Below, in pieces: positions 1 to 9,192 of a DNA stretch of 64,000 nt (position 1 is the stretch's first letter; each line of letters starts with the position of its first letter). The position numbers and the translations under genes are program-made. The notes beneath the pieces were generated by a model. It searched no databases. It saw nothing but the letters and a program-made list of their open reading frames with translations, and was not told where the DNA came from. The DNA comes from Rufibacter tibetensis (GTDB lineage: Bacteria; Bacteroidota; Bacteroidia; Cytophagales; Hymenobacteraceae): assembly GCF_001310085.1 (NCBI RefSeq), contig NZ_CP012643.1:3145501-3209500 (forward strand). The letters run 5' to 3'.

Positions 1-2721
1 CTTGGGGGCGGTTTTGAGGAAAAGCACTGGAATCCGGTAAACGTTCCGGTGCTCAATAACGCCGGAGAGGTCATCTACATCATCCATAAAGTAACAGATG
101 TCACCGCACTGGTGAATAAACAAGACGAGGTAAAGGACTTAACCCGAGAGCGGAATGCCTTGCAGGTGGGGTTAGACCTCGCCCATGACATTCAGCAGAA
201 ACTAAAAGAAGACGAACGCCGCCTGAAAGAAGCCCAGGCCATTGGCCATATAGGAAGCTTTGAATCAGTGCTGCCGGGAGCGGAGGTAGTTTGGTCAGAT
301 GAAATGTACCGGATCTACGGACTGGAGCCGCAAAGTGAGCCTGCCACCCTGGAAAGGTTCTCTTCTTTCGTGCACCCAGATGACAAGCTCCGCTATGACC
401 AAGCCATGCAGGTTTTCTTTCAGGAGCAGCGCAAGTTGGACCTTACCTACAAAATCATCCGGGCCGATGGTCAGCTTAGGATAGTGCACACCCTTGCAAC
501 CGTGACGAGAGGGGCAGGAGAACAGGACCGGGTGCATGGCACCGTGCAGGACATAACAGAGCAGAAGTTGGCGCAGGAAAAGCTGGAAGCCAATGAAGCT
601 TTGTTGCGGCAGGCCGAGTCTGTGGGGCAAACCGGAAGCTATGAGGCCAATGCCGCCACCATGTATTTCCGTTTCTCCGATGAAGCATACCGAATTTTAG
701 GGTATGAGCCCTATGTAGTAGAACCTACCCTGGAATGGCTAAACAGCATCTCGTTTCAAGAAGATGAAGAGCTCGTGAACCAGCGCATTGCCCAAGCTAC
801 GGAGACAAATCAGCCTTACCAGTACATCCGCAGAATCTATTGGCCCAACGGGCAACTCCGGTACCTTGAAGGCAAAGGCAGGGTTATTTACGATGAACAG
901 GGGCAGCCAGTAAAGTACTTAGGCACTATCCATGATATTACAGACCAGATCAGGACTGACCTTATTCTGAATACCATCAATGAGGTGTGCTTTGAGTTGG
1001 ATGAGCAACTTCAATTCAGATACGCCAACCGCAAAGCGTATGAGGCATGGGGAAAGAACCCGGAAGAGGTGCTGGGGAAAGGGTACTTCGAGGTTCTCCC
1101 TGAAAATAGTGACTCAGATATTTCAGAGGTGATCACCACCGCTGTGCAGAGGAAAGAGCAGATTCTGCAGAGATTGTACAACCCCATAGATGAGCGGTGG
1201 TATTTCTATAACGCCACGCCGTCGCCCACCGGATTAATTGTCTTGTACTATGACATAACCGATAGGGTGAACGCCCGGCGCAAAATACAGCAGCAACAGG
1301 AGCAGTTTCAGGTGCTCATAGAGAACATGCCAGACCTTATTTCCAAGTGGAACAAAGATGGGGTGTTGGTGTACAACAACCCCAATTTTGAAGCCAAACT
1401 AGGGCTGAGGACCGGAGGAGAACTAGGCAAAACTAACCTGGAAATGGGAATCATACAGGAGGTGGCCAGGCCTTTTCTGGAAAGTCTGCAGAAAGTGTTC
1501 GCCTCGGGCCAACCCCAGGACCACTCCTGTGACATCCAAACGCCGGAAGGATAGGTTCATCTTTTAGCCAGGCTGGTGCCGGAGTGTCTGCCAGACGGCA
1601 CGGTAAACACTGTTTTAAGCATTGCCCGTGATATTACCCAGGTAAAGAAAGCCTAGGAAGAAATCACCAGGCACCTCAAGATTCTGCAGCAATCAGAAGA
1701 ACTGGTGGGCATGGGCAGTTGGGAGTATGACATTGCCTCAGACACGTTTACCTAGTCAGAAGGCTTGGGGCACCTGTTGCAGGTAGGCCAGGGAGAAGGC
1801 CAGTGGACAGAAATCTTATTAGAGTACGTGCAGGAGGAAGATAAAGAAGCCGCCAGCAATATTATCAATGCGTTACAGTCAAACCCGCAGCCTTTTGATG
1901 AGACACTAAGACTACAGCTTGAACAGGGGTTAAAAGTGATTCGGGTGAAAGGAACGGTGGTGCCCGGGGCAGACGGAAGTCCCGCGAAGGTTTTAGGTGT
2001 GAACTGGGACATCACCGAGATGCAATGCCTGGAAGATGAAAACCTCAGAATCAAACTGGACCAGCAGAAAGAACTAGCCTTGGCCATTCTGAACACGCAG
2101 GATGCTGAGCGCCGCCGCATCGCCGAAGCCCTACACAACGGCATTGCCCAACTCCTGTACGCCGCAAAATTGAACTTGGGCCAGGTGCTGGGAGATGAAA
2201 ACATTACCAGTACCCCACCTTTGGCAGAGAGTGTGTCCAAAGCAGATGGAATCCTGGAGAAAGCCATTCAGCAAACCCGTTCTTTGTCGCATGAGTTAAT
2301 CCCAACACCCCTTTCTAATCTGGGGCTGGATGCCGCTATCAAAGACATCTGCTCTACTTTTAACAGTCCGCAACTTAAGTTAAGGTGCTGGTTATTCAAC
2401 TTGAATACTCCCCTAGACAAGCACCTAGAACTAGTGGTGTACCACATTGCGCAGGAGTTGGTCAACAACGTGGTCAAACACGCCCAGGCCACCGAAGCCG
2501 GAATCATCTTACGGGAGCAGCGCGGCGCGCTGGTGTTGGAAGTGGAAGACAACAGCATCGGCTTTCTTCCCAACCAGTTGGACAGCAGAGGCATAGGTCT
2601 TAAGTCTATCAGGGGCCGGATCAACCTTTTGAACGGAACCATGGAAATAGATTCAGCCCTGGGGCAAGGCACTCCGGTCACCATCTACCTTCCGCTGCCT
2701 AAAACTCAGGCAAAGCCATAA
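1..2721 (+). pseudogene. Multi-PAS sensor histidine kinase, broken by three in-frame TAG codons; 5' end outside window
   Basis: One reading frame runs from the first base to a stop at 2721 but is interrupted by TAG at 1552-1554, 1654-1656 and 1753-1755, with no frame change. The left part carries the end of one PAS domain and about four further PAS repeats (for example around SDEMYRIYGLEP, SDEAYRILGYEP and NMPDLISKWNKDG). Coding sense resumes after each TAG: the contexts KKA-stop-EEI and TFT-stop-SEGL look like former Gln/Glu and Trp codons of another PAS domain. The right part has a HisKA_3-type phosphoacceptor region (ERRRIAEALHNG) and an HATPase domain with an N box (ELVNNVVKHA). The G1 box reads EDNSIGF instead of the usual DNG. 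TAG ends normal genes in this window, so readthrough is unlikely. An inactive kinase gene is inferred. The GTG at 49 is not a true start, because the frame is open to base 1. Confidence 0.85.
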
Positions 2722-3045
2722 AGCATGCAAGCCAACAGCTTTAGAAGCTGTTTTCTGAAAAATGCGGTAAAATAGATTGCCAATGCATTCAGCAGACTTT
2801 ACAAATGCAGGGGCAATTCCTTGTGGGTAATCCCCACATTTCTAACCCCAAGCCGATTCTATAGAATTAGCTAGTTCTCCCCCCTGATTTGTAATCCAAC
2901 CTACATTACTTAATTTACCAGGGCGATGGTGCGCATAGGAGTACCAACCGCAGAAAAGTAACCGTTTAGAAAGCAAAACAGTTAACCCAGAGCGCGGGCT
3001 CCGCCTGTTCTCTTACCCTAGCATTCCTGTTTCCTGAAACTTCCC
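2722..3045. other. Gene-free gap of 324 bp
   Basis: No convincing ORF, RNA gene or hairpin terminator is visible. It holds one copy of the dispersed TTTTCTGAAAA-type motif at 2750-2775. The promoter of the helicase gene presumably lies in its right half, but no good TAnnTTTG box stands out. Confidence 0.5.
2750..2775 (+). repeat. Dispersed intergenic motif, copy A
   Basis: It reads GTTTTCTGAAAA followed by a short spacer and GCGGTAAAATAG. The 5' CTGTTTT can pair with the 3' AAAATAG through one G-U wobble. It closely resembles the copy at 17131-17156. See the finding on the motif family. Confidence 0.55.
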
Positions 3046-6000
3046 ATGCCAAACCCCAGAACTCCACTTCCGCACCTGCTTAAGCAATACCAGCGTCGGC
3101 TCCTGAACCTCAGCGGCTCTAACCGTTCCCTGGTGTTGCTCAAGCCTTCTGCGAGCCTTCACCTGGATCTTCATGCCTTAGACCATGCTCACAAAGGACC
3201 CTCTTACGACTACGTGAAAGACCTGCTGGCCGGCAAGCAGAACATCATCCTCTGCGAAGTAGCCGATGCCCGTGATGCCGCTCTGGCATCCCTCACCAAA
3301 AGCTTGAAAACCATTCAGCGGCGGGCGCACATGATCTGGGAGGAGCGGGGCGCGAAAGAATTGTTTGTGGGCTGGCCTTTTGTGGAAGGAGCTTTCCCGG
3401 ATGGCACGCTGGTGCGCTGCCCACTGCTGTTTTTCCCTGTGGAGCTGCGAGTGAACGAGAAACGCCAATGGCAGTTGGTGCGCCAAGAAGACACTCCCGC
3501 TTTTTTCAACAAAAGCTTTCTGCTTGCCTACGCGCACTATCTCAACTTGACTCCAGATGAGGCGCTCATGGAAGAGGATTTTGACGAGTTTCCTTCCGAT
3601 GACCTTCAGTTCCGCACTAAGTTGTATGAGCTCCTAAAGGAAAGCAATGTTAAAATCAACTTCAATCAGGAACTGCTGAAAGACCTGCTGCAGCCCTACA
3701 AAGCCTACAAACGCGAAGACCTGGAGAAATCCTGGAAGCCGGGCCAACTCAAACTTCAGCCCGAGGCCGTCTTAGGCATCTTCCCGCAAGCGGGCTCTTA
3801 CCAATTGGCAGACTATGATGATCTGCTGGAAAATCCGCCGGTGGAATCTCTGGAAGAACTGCTCTTGCCACAAGTAGAAGTAAACGCAGTGCACGCCCAA
3901 CTGGAGCAGCAACTCTTCACCGCCTTTGACGCTGACGCCTCGCAGGAAGCGGCGCTGCGCCAGGTTAAATCAGGGCAGAGTGTGGTGGTGCAGGGACCGC
4001 CAGGCACGGGCAAATCGCAGCTCATCTGCAACTTGGTCTCTGATTACTTGGCGCGCGGCAAAAGTGTGCTGGTGGTCTGCCAGAAACGAGCGGCTTTAGA
4101 TGTGGTGTACCAGCGGTTGTCTACCACGGGACTGGACCAGTTCTCCGCCCTGGTGCACGACCTGAACCTGGATCGGCCGGCCGTGTTCTCCAAAATACGT
4201 TACCAGATTGAGCAGGTAGAAGAATACCAACGCCAGAACGTAGCCTTAGGGAACATCCAAGCCGAACGGCAATTCCTGGAAACCAGTCGCCATATCAACC
4301 AAATCTCAGAGCGCCTGAACAGCCTGAAAGAAGCATTGTTTGACACGCATACCTGCGGCTGGTCGCCCAAAGAACTGTACCTGCGCAGCAACCCACGCGC
4401 GCCGCACATTTCCGCCGAAGGCATTTACCGCCATTTCACAGCTACTACCTGGCAGGAGTGGCGCCCGCGCCTGTTGCATTACCTGCAGGATGCCGTGTTG
4501 TTGCATAACTCTGATTTCCCGTGGAACGACAGGAGGTCCTTTCACCTCCATACCTGGGCTGAGCGCCAGAAACTAACTCAACTCCTTACCCAGATTCCGG
4601 CAACCGCGCAAGCCACTGCTGCCCAGGTGCAGCCATTGCTACCTTTGCAAGCTGAACCTTGGGATGCCCTTCAAGCTCTGCTGCAGGAACTGCCAACCCT
4701 TCAAGCCCTGCAGGAGGCATTAAGAGATAAAGCCGTATCTCGCCTGTTTTTCGGAAATCTGGCCCAAATCAAAGATCAGAAGCAGCGCGAGACGCAATTG
4801 GCACAGTTGCAGAAAGACACAGAGGCTACCCAAACTAAACTTTCGCACGCCGAGGCCCAGCAATTGACGCAGCTGTTGGCCGCATACGATCAGGCGCACA
4901 GCGGGTTTATGGGTAAAATTCAGTGGGCGTTCTCCTCTGACAAAAAGAAGCTGGCCGCCTTCGCTGAAAGTAAACATCTCTCCAATCCTGATACCGCCGT
5001 AGAGCATTTACGGGCGAGCTTAAAGAGTTGGGAAGCGCTACAAGCGCAATGGAAAAACCTGCAGGTCTTGGAGCCAACCTTGGCTATTCCGGCGGATTTT
5101 TTTGGAACAGAGGCTGTGCAGGAGGGGGAAGCCTTACAACGGGCGTGGGAGCAACGCAAAACCCTGCAGCGGCTCATGACCTATGATGTGCTCCCCGATG
5201 AACTACTTCAGTTATCCTCTGAGCGTTTCCAGACCCTTTTCACAGAAACGCTGCCAAAGCTCCAACAATTGCAACATGAATTGCTGGAATGGGAACGCTG
5301 GCTCATGCCCTCGCAGATTGAAACCATCGCTACCAACCCAGCTGCCACGCAGGAACTCACGCAATCTCTGTCAGAGCACTTTGACCGCATGGTTTCTTTT
5401 GATGCCTTAGTCCACACCTTTTTCCCGGAACTGAAGGCGTGGCTAACAGAACTGCGCATGACCATGCCAGAAAGCGTGGAAGCGCAACTTCAGGCCTTGG
5501 AAAATAGTGTGCTTTTGGCTTGGCTCCAGCAACTGGAAGGCCAAAATCCAGTTCTGACCATTGTGAGCACGGGTGAACTGGAGCGGCTGGAAACTGAACT
5601 GCAGGAAAAAATAAAGCAGAAAGCCGACCTCAGCCGCCAAATCATCCTCCTGAACCTACGGGAGCAGACCTACAAAAATATGGAGTACAACCGGCTGGGC
5701 AACCCAGTTACGTACCGCCGGCTCCTCACTCAGGTAAGCAAAAAACGCATGCTGTTTCCCCTCCGGAAGCTGAATGCAGAATTTGGAGAGGAAATACGGC
5801 AACTGTTGCCGTGCTGGCTGGCGTCGCCCGAGACTGTTTCAGCCTTGTTTCCGCTGGAGCGGATTTTTGACCTGGTCATCTTTGACGAAGCCTCACAGTG
5901 TTTTGCCGAAGTGGGGATTCCGGCCATGATCAGGGCTAACCAGGCGGTGATTGCCGGCGATGAGCAGCAGCTAGGACCCTCAGATCTGTACCGCGTGCGC

Positions 6001-7041
6001 TTCGGGACCGACGAGGAAGAAACCGAGGAACTGCTGGTAGAGTCTTTGTTGCAGTTAAGTGCATTGCACCTGCCGCAGACGCTGCTTTCTGAGCATTATC
6101 GCAGCCAGTACCCAGAACTGATTCAGTTCTCTAACCGCAACTTCTACCGTGATAAACTGCAGCTTATCCCTAAGCTGGAGGCCATGAACACTACTAAGCC
6201 TGCGCTGCAGTACCTCAAAGTAGACGGCGTCTGGGAAAACCAGACCAACCGGGTAGAGGCTGAACGCGTGCGGGATCTGGTCTTTGAACTCATCGCCAAA
6301 GGAGAAACCAACATTGGCGTGATCACCTTCAACTTCCCGCAGCAGCAGTTGGTGCAGGATTTACTGGAAGAGCAGGCCCTAACCCAAAACGTGAAACTCC
6401 CCGAGGAACTCATCATCAAAAACATTGAGAACATTCAGGGCGATGAGCGGCAATACATCATTTTTTCTATTGGCTACGCGCCAGATGTCTCGGGCGTGGT
6501 ACGCGCCATGTTCGGAAGTCTGAACGCGGCCAAAGGCGAGAACCGGTTGAACGTGGCCATTACGCGGGCCATCAAAAGGGTGTACGTGGTGACCAGTTTG
6601 TGGCCAGAGCAATTCCCTACCGAGAACGTGAAACACCCTGGCCCCAAGTTGCTGAGAGAGTACCTGGCCTTTGCGCGGGAGGTAAGCGAGAACGGGTTTA
6701 CGCCCCAACCGTCGCCGGCTACCAGCATCCCGTCGGCGTTGTTATTGTACCCCACGTTATTGGCTCAGTTTGGGCAAAATAGTACAAAAACCGAAATGTC
6801 GTTAGAACTTCCCTTTGCCGACCTTACTTTCCGCAACGGCAATAGGTACGAGGCCGTAGTATTAACCGACGACGATTTGTACTTCCGCCGACCTTCTGCC
6901 AAGGCCTCTCATGCCGACGTGCCCCTGCGTCTCAAAGCCCGGGGCTGGAAATTCGGGGCCGTGTACAGTCGTCAGTTCTGGAGCCAGCCCAAACAGGTTT
7001 GGCAAAAACTAAGCGAACTGTCCCAAAAAGATGAAAGATAA
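3046..7041 (+). CDS. Large superfamily 1 DNA/RNA helicase (DUF4011/UPF1-like AAA_11-AAA_12 type)
   Basis: This 1331-residue protein should be an ATP-driven nucleic-acid helicase or translocase. The N-terminal ~270 residues (RRLLNLSGSNRSLVLL and following) resemble the DUF4011-type start of bacterial UPF1-like helicases. Walker A, GPPGTGKS, is at residues 317-324. A long Gln/Leu/Glu-rich, probably coiled-coil insertion (about 380-900) splits the ATPase core. The DEAS Walker B is at 947-950, GDEQQLGPS follows at 971, and the motif VI region NRLNVAITRA is at 1166-1175. I see no nuclease motif in the C-terminal tail (about 1230-1331), although many relatives carry a VSR-like nuclease there. The stop overlaps the next gene by 11 bp, so the two are probably cotranscribed. 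Related enzymes occur both in housekeeping and in defence loci; nothing nearby settles which applies. Confidence 0.85.
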   Translation: MPNPRTPLPHLLKQYQRRLLNLSGSNRSLVLLKPSASLHLDLHALDHAHKGPSYDYVKDLLAGKQNIILCEVADARDAALASLTKSLKTIQRRAHMIWEERGAKELFVGWPFVEGAFPDGTLVRCPLLFFPVELRVNEKRQWQLVRQEDTPAFFNKSFLLAYAHYLNLTPDEALMEEDFDEFPSDDLQFRTKLYELLKESNVKINFNQELLKDLLQPYKAYKREDLEKSWKPGQLKLQPEAVLGIFPQAGSYQLADYDDLLENPPVESLEELLLPQVEVNAVHAQLEQQLFTAFDADASQEAALRQVKSGQSVVVQGPPGTGKSQLICNLVSDYLARGKSVLVVCQKRAALDVVYQRLSTTGLDQFSALVHDLNLDRPAVFSKIRYQIEQVEEYQRQNVALGNIQAERQFLETSRHINQISERLNSLKEALFDTHTCGWSPKELYLRSNPRAPHISAEGIYRHFTATTWQEWRPRLLHYLQDAVLLHNSDFPWNDRRSFHLHTWAERQKLTQLLTQIPATAQATAAQVQPLLPLQAEPWDALQALLQELPTLQALQEALRDKAVSRLFFGNLAQIKDQKQRETQLAQLQKDTEATQTKLSHAEAQQLTQLLAAYDQAHSGFMGKIQWAFSSDKKKLAAFAESKHLSNPDTAVEHLRASLKSWEALQAQWKNLQVLEPTLAIPADFFGTEAVQEGEALQRAWEQRKTLQRLMTYDVLPDELLQLSSERFQTLFTETLPKLQQLQHELLEWERWLMPSQIETIATNPAATQELTQSLSEHFDRMVSFDALVHTFFPELKAWLTELRMTMPESVEAQLQALENSVLLAWLQQLEGQNPVLTIVSTGELERLETELQEKIKQKADLSRQIILLNLREQTYKNMEYNRLGNPVTYRRLLTQVSKKRMLFPLRKLNAEFGEEIRQLLPCWLASPETVSALFPLERIFDLVIFDEASQCFAEVGIPAMIRANQAVIAGDEQQLGPSDLYRVRFGTDEEETEELLVESLLQLSALHLPQTLLSEHYRSQYPELIQFSNRNFYRDKLQLIPKLEAMNTTKPALQYLKVDGVWENQTNRVEAERVRDLVFELIAKGETNIGVITFNFPQQQLVQDLLEEQALTQNVKLPEELIIKNIENIQGDERQYIIFSIGYAPDVSGVVRAMFGSLNAAKGENRLNVAITRAIKRVYVVTSLWPEQFPTENVKHPGPKLLREYLAFAREVSENGFTPQPSPATSIPSALLLYPTLLAQFGQNSTKTEMSLELPFADLTFRNGNRYEAVVLTDDDLYFRRPSAKASHADVPLRLKARGWKFGAVYSRQFWSQPKQVWQKLSELSQKDER

Positions 7042-7954
7042 ATTACTGGAAATCACCGCAGGTTTGTGTCTTCTTATTGCCGTAGCCTGTGACTCTGGCG
7101 CGGCCAAAACAGAAGAAAGCTCCGCAGACCTTACTGAAGAAGAAGGAAAGAAAAAGAAAGACAAGAATCCGGCCTCTGAAGGTTTTGAAGTGAACCACAA
7201 CTACGATCTGCTGGAAATGAGCAAGATGGGTAAAAAGTCCGTGCCTGAAAGCTCTGGCCTGGAAGCCTCGGCAGACGGCCATTTCTGGACCCACCCAGAT
7301 GCCGGAAACGAAGCAGTTCTGTACAAGATCAATGAATCTGGCGAGCTGCTGGAAACCATGAACGTGCAGGGCGCCAGGAACACGGACTGGGAAGACGTAG
7401 CCCGCGGCTCAGACGGATTCCTGTACATTGGCGACATGGGCAACAATGAGAACACCCGCCAAGACCTCCAGATTCTGAAGGTAGACGAAAAATCTAAAAA
7501 GGTAGTAGGAACCATTCCGTTCAAATATGCAGACCAGACGGAGTTTCCGCCATCAAAGAGCGGTTTGAACTTTGACGTGGAAGGTTTTCTTATGCACAAC
7601 AACGCCTTCTATCTTTTCACTAAGAACCGTGGCAAAGGCGACTGGGTGAAGCTTTACAAAGTAGCCAACCAGCCTGGCGCCTCCCAAACCGTGACTGCCT
7701 TGGACAGTGTGCAAATCACTACGAAAATCACCGCCGCTGATATTTCACCAAATGGCCGCCACATTGCCCTTCTGGGTGAGGGTTGGGCGTATTTGTTTGA
7801 AGCAGACAACCCAGAGCAAGTGTTCAAAGGCAAGAAAGAACAAATTCCTCTAGGCAAAGTAGGCCAGGCCGAAGGGCTCGTTTTTGTCAATGACACTGAT
7901 ATGATGATTTCCAACGAAGCCGGTCGGTTGTTCATGCTGAGCTTGAAGAAGTAA
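7031..7954 (+). CDS. Beta-propeller-like lipoprotein
   Basis: The 307-residue protein has a lipoprotein signal: a hydrophobic segment ending LLIAVAC, with the lipidated Cys at residue 20. A charged linker (EEEGKKKKDK) and a propeller-like domain follow. The domain contains the motifs ESSGL, TDWEDVARG, YIGDMGNN and SPNGRH. The same order of motifs occurs in the product of 57281-58168 (SDWEDLTRD, YIGDMGNN, SPDGRH), so the two are paralogues. It is probably anchored in the outer membrane or facing the periplasm. The ATG lies inside the last codons of the helicase gene (11-bp overlap), which suggests translational coupling. The molecular function is unknown. Confidence 0.75.
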   Translation: MKDKLLEITAGLCLLIAVACDSGAAKTEESSADLTEEEGKKKKDKNPASEGFEVNHNYDLLEMSKMGKKSVPESSGLEASADGHFWTHPDAGNEAVLYKINESGELLETMNVQGARNTDWEDVARGSDGFLYIGDMGNNENTRQDLQILKVDEKSKKVVGTIPFKYADQTEFPPSKSGLNFDVEGFLMHNNAFYLFTKNRGKGDWVKLYKVANQPGASQTVTALDSVQITTKITAADISPNGRHIALLGEGWAYLFEADNPEQVFKGKKEQIPLGKVGQAEGLVFVNDTDMMISNEAGRLFMLSLKK

Positions 7955-8042
7955 CTGGCTTTGCGATTTTTAGATTAGAACTTCTTGTTTCAAATCTTTG
8001 TGGACGAAACCAACATGATGAAGTTCTTTTCAACTGTTCGTT

Positions 8043-8069
8043 GCTGGCACAAGCTTATAGCTCGTGTCC
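8043..8069 (+). repeat. REP-like hairpin element, copy 1
   Basis: This is a 27-bp imperfect palindrome with outer CTGG/CCAG and inner CACAAGCT/AGCTCGTG arms. It matches 22927-22953 at 22 of 27 positions. It sits in the gap between the lipoprotein and the reductase genes. Confidence 0.45.
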
Positions 8070-8094
8070 AGGTTTCTGAATTATTTACTGGTTA

Positions 8095-8118
8095 TTTTCA
8101 TCAAAAGAGCCTAAAAAC
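8095..8118 (+). repeat. Dispersed intergenic motif, copy B
   Basis: It reads TTTTCATCAAAAG followed by AGCCTAAAAAC, 37 bp upstream of the reductase start. It is a member of the TTTTCTGAAAA/GCCTAAAAC family. Confidence 0.5.
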
Positions 8119-8155
8119 GTAAGCGGTTTTTCTCCATTATTTCAATTTGTACAGC

Positions 8156-9025
8156 ATGTCTAAGATCATTTTAGTGACCGGCGCCACGGGTACTGTAGGT
8201 TCTGCTACCGTAAAGGCGCTTTCGGCGTTAGGTGCAAACGTAAGGGCTGGCGTACATTCCCTTATAAAAGGAGATAACCTGAAACGACTGCCCGGCGTGG
8301 ACCTAACGGAAATTAATTTCTCCAGACCAGAGAGCCTAGCGGTAGCCTTCACAGGCGTAGGTACCGCTTTTCTTATTACACCGTTTGCCCAGGACCAGGT
8401 AGAGATGGCGCAACAACTGGTTGATGCCGCCAAAGCCGCCGGGGTGAAGCACGTGGTCAGGCTCTCAGTGATTGGGGCAGACGCAGAACCAGGCATCCAG
8501 ATTGGAAGATGGCATCGGCAAGCCGAAGAATATTTAAAATCTTCGGGGTTACCCAGCACCATGCTTCGGCCAAGTGGGTTCATGCAGAACTTCACAAACC
8601 AATATGCGCCTACCATCAAAGAAAATAACGTCTTTTACCAGCCCAACGGAGAGGGCCGTGCCGGTTACATTGATGTGCGGGATATTGGCGCAGTAGCGGC
8701 CCATGTCTTAATGAACCCCTCAGAGCACACGGGTATGGCCTATACGCTTACCGGCCCTCAGGCGCTTTCAGGAAATGAAGTAGCGGAAATCTTTACCAGA
8801 GTCCTTGGCCGACCAATCAACTACATGGATGTACCCGAAGATACTGCCCGTACGGCCATGCAACAGCAAGGGCTACCTGAGTGGATGACGGAAAGCTTGC
8901 TGGAACTAGGCGCTATCACCCGCGCTGGCTATACTTCAGGGTTAACCAGCACAGTAAAGGAATTGATTGGGAAGGAGCCCTATACCTTTGAGGAGTTCCT
9001 GGAAGCTCACAAACACTGTTTCTAA
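8156..9025 (+). CDS. NmrA-family NAD(P)-binding oxidoreductase
   Basis: The 289-residue protein is an atypical short-chain dehydrogenase of the NmrA/QorB type. These bind NAD(P)H and act as quinone reductases or redox-sensing regulators. The Rossmann glycine motif VTGATGTVG lies within the first 20 residues. The mid-region HVVRLSVIGA and the sequence GYIDVRDIGAVAAHVL are typical of the family. I chose the ATG at 8156 (MSKIILVTG); a TTG three codons upstream (8147) is possible but unlikely. Its gene is monocistronic and is followed by a 20-bp-arm inverted repeat. The substrate cannot be told from sequence. Confidence 0.85.
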   Translation: MSKIILVTGATGTVGSATVKALSALGANVRAGVHSLIKGDNLKRLPGVDLTEINFSRPESLAVAFTGVGTAFLITPFAQDQVEMAQQLVDAAKAAGVKHVVRLSVIGADAEPGIQIGRWHRQAEEYLKSSGLPSTMLRPSGFMQNFTNQYAPTIKENNVFYQPNGEGRAGYIDVRDIGAVAAHVLMNPSEHTGMAYTLTGPQALSGNEVAEIFTRVLGRPINYMDVPEDTARTAMQQQGLPEWMTESLLELGAITRAGYTSGLTSTVKELIGKEPYTFEEFLEAHKHCF

Positions 9026-9039
9026 ACTATCAGAAATCT

Positions 9040-9105
9040 AAACGGCTAGGTCCTGCTTTAAGGCTGATTTTCCATAATCAACCCCAAAGCAGGACCTAGC
9101 CGTTT
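9040..9105. terminator. Long perfect inverted repeat (20-bp arms)
   Basis: The arms at 9040-9059 and 9086-9105 are perfectly complementary (AAACGGCTAGG and its reverse complement). The 26-nt loop resembles the dispersed motif on the minus strand. It lies directly after the NmrA-type gene. Confidence 0.8.
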
Positions 9106-9137
9106 GAACAGGTTGCTTACTTACGGAATGCCTAAAC

Positions 9138-9173
9138 AAAAAGCCCCGTTGATAACAACGAGGCTTTTTGTTT
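9138..9173. terminator. Hairpin terminator with A and T tracts on both sides
   Basis: AAAAAGCC(C)CGTTG and CAACG(A)GGCTTTTT flank a 4-nt loop, with one mismatch. It lies 20 bp past the stop of the minus-strand low-complexity gene and would end its transcript. Confidence 0.8.
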
Positions 9174-9192
9174 AAAAGAATATAGTTAATGA

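Noticed and set aside
1552-1755. TAG recoding (amber decoding) in the kinase gene
   Set aside because: Ordinary genes here end in TAG (for example at 32632-32634 and 46786-46788), and no suppressor tRNA is visible, so decay is simpler.
3046-9025. Antiphage defence island around the large helicase
   Set aside because: The neighbours are a lipoprotein and an NmrA-type reductase; no nuclease, toxin, recombinase or methyltransferase gene is present.
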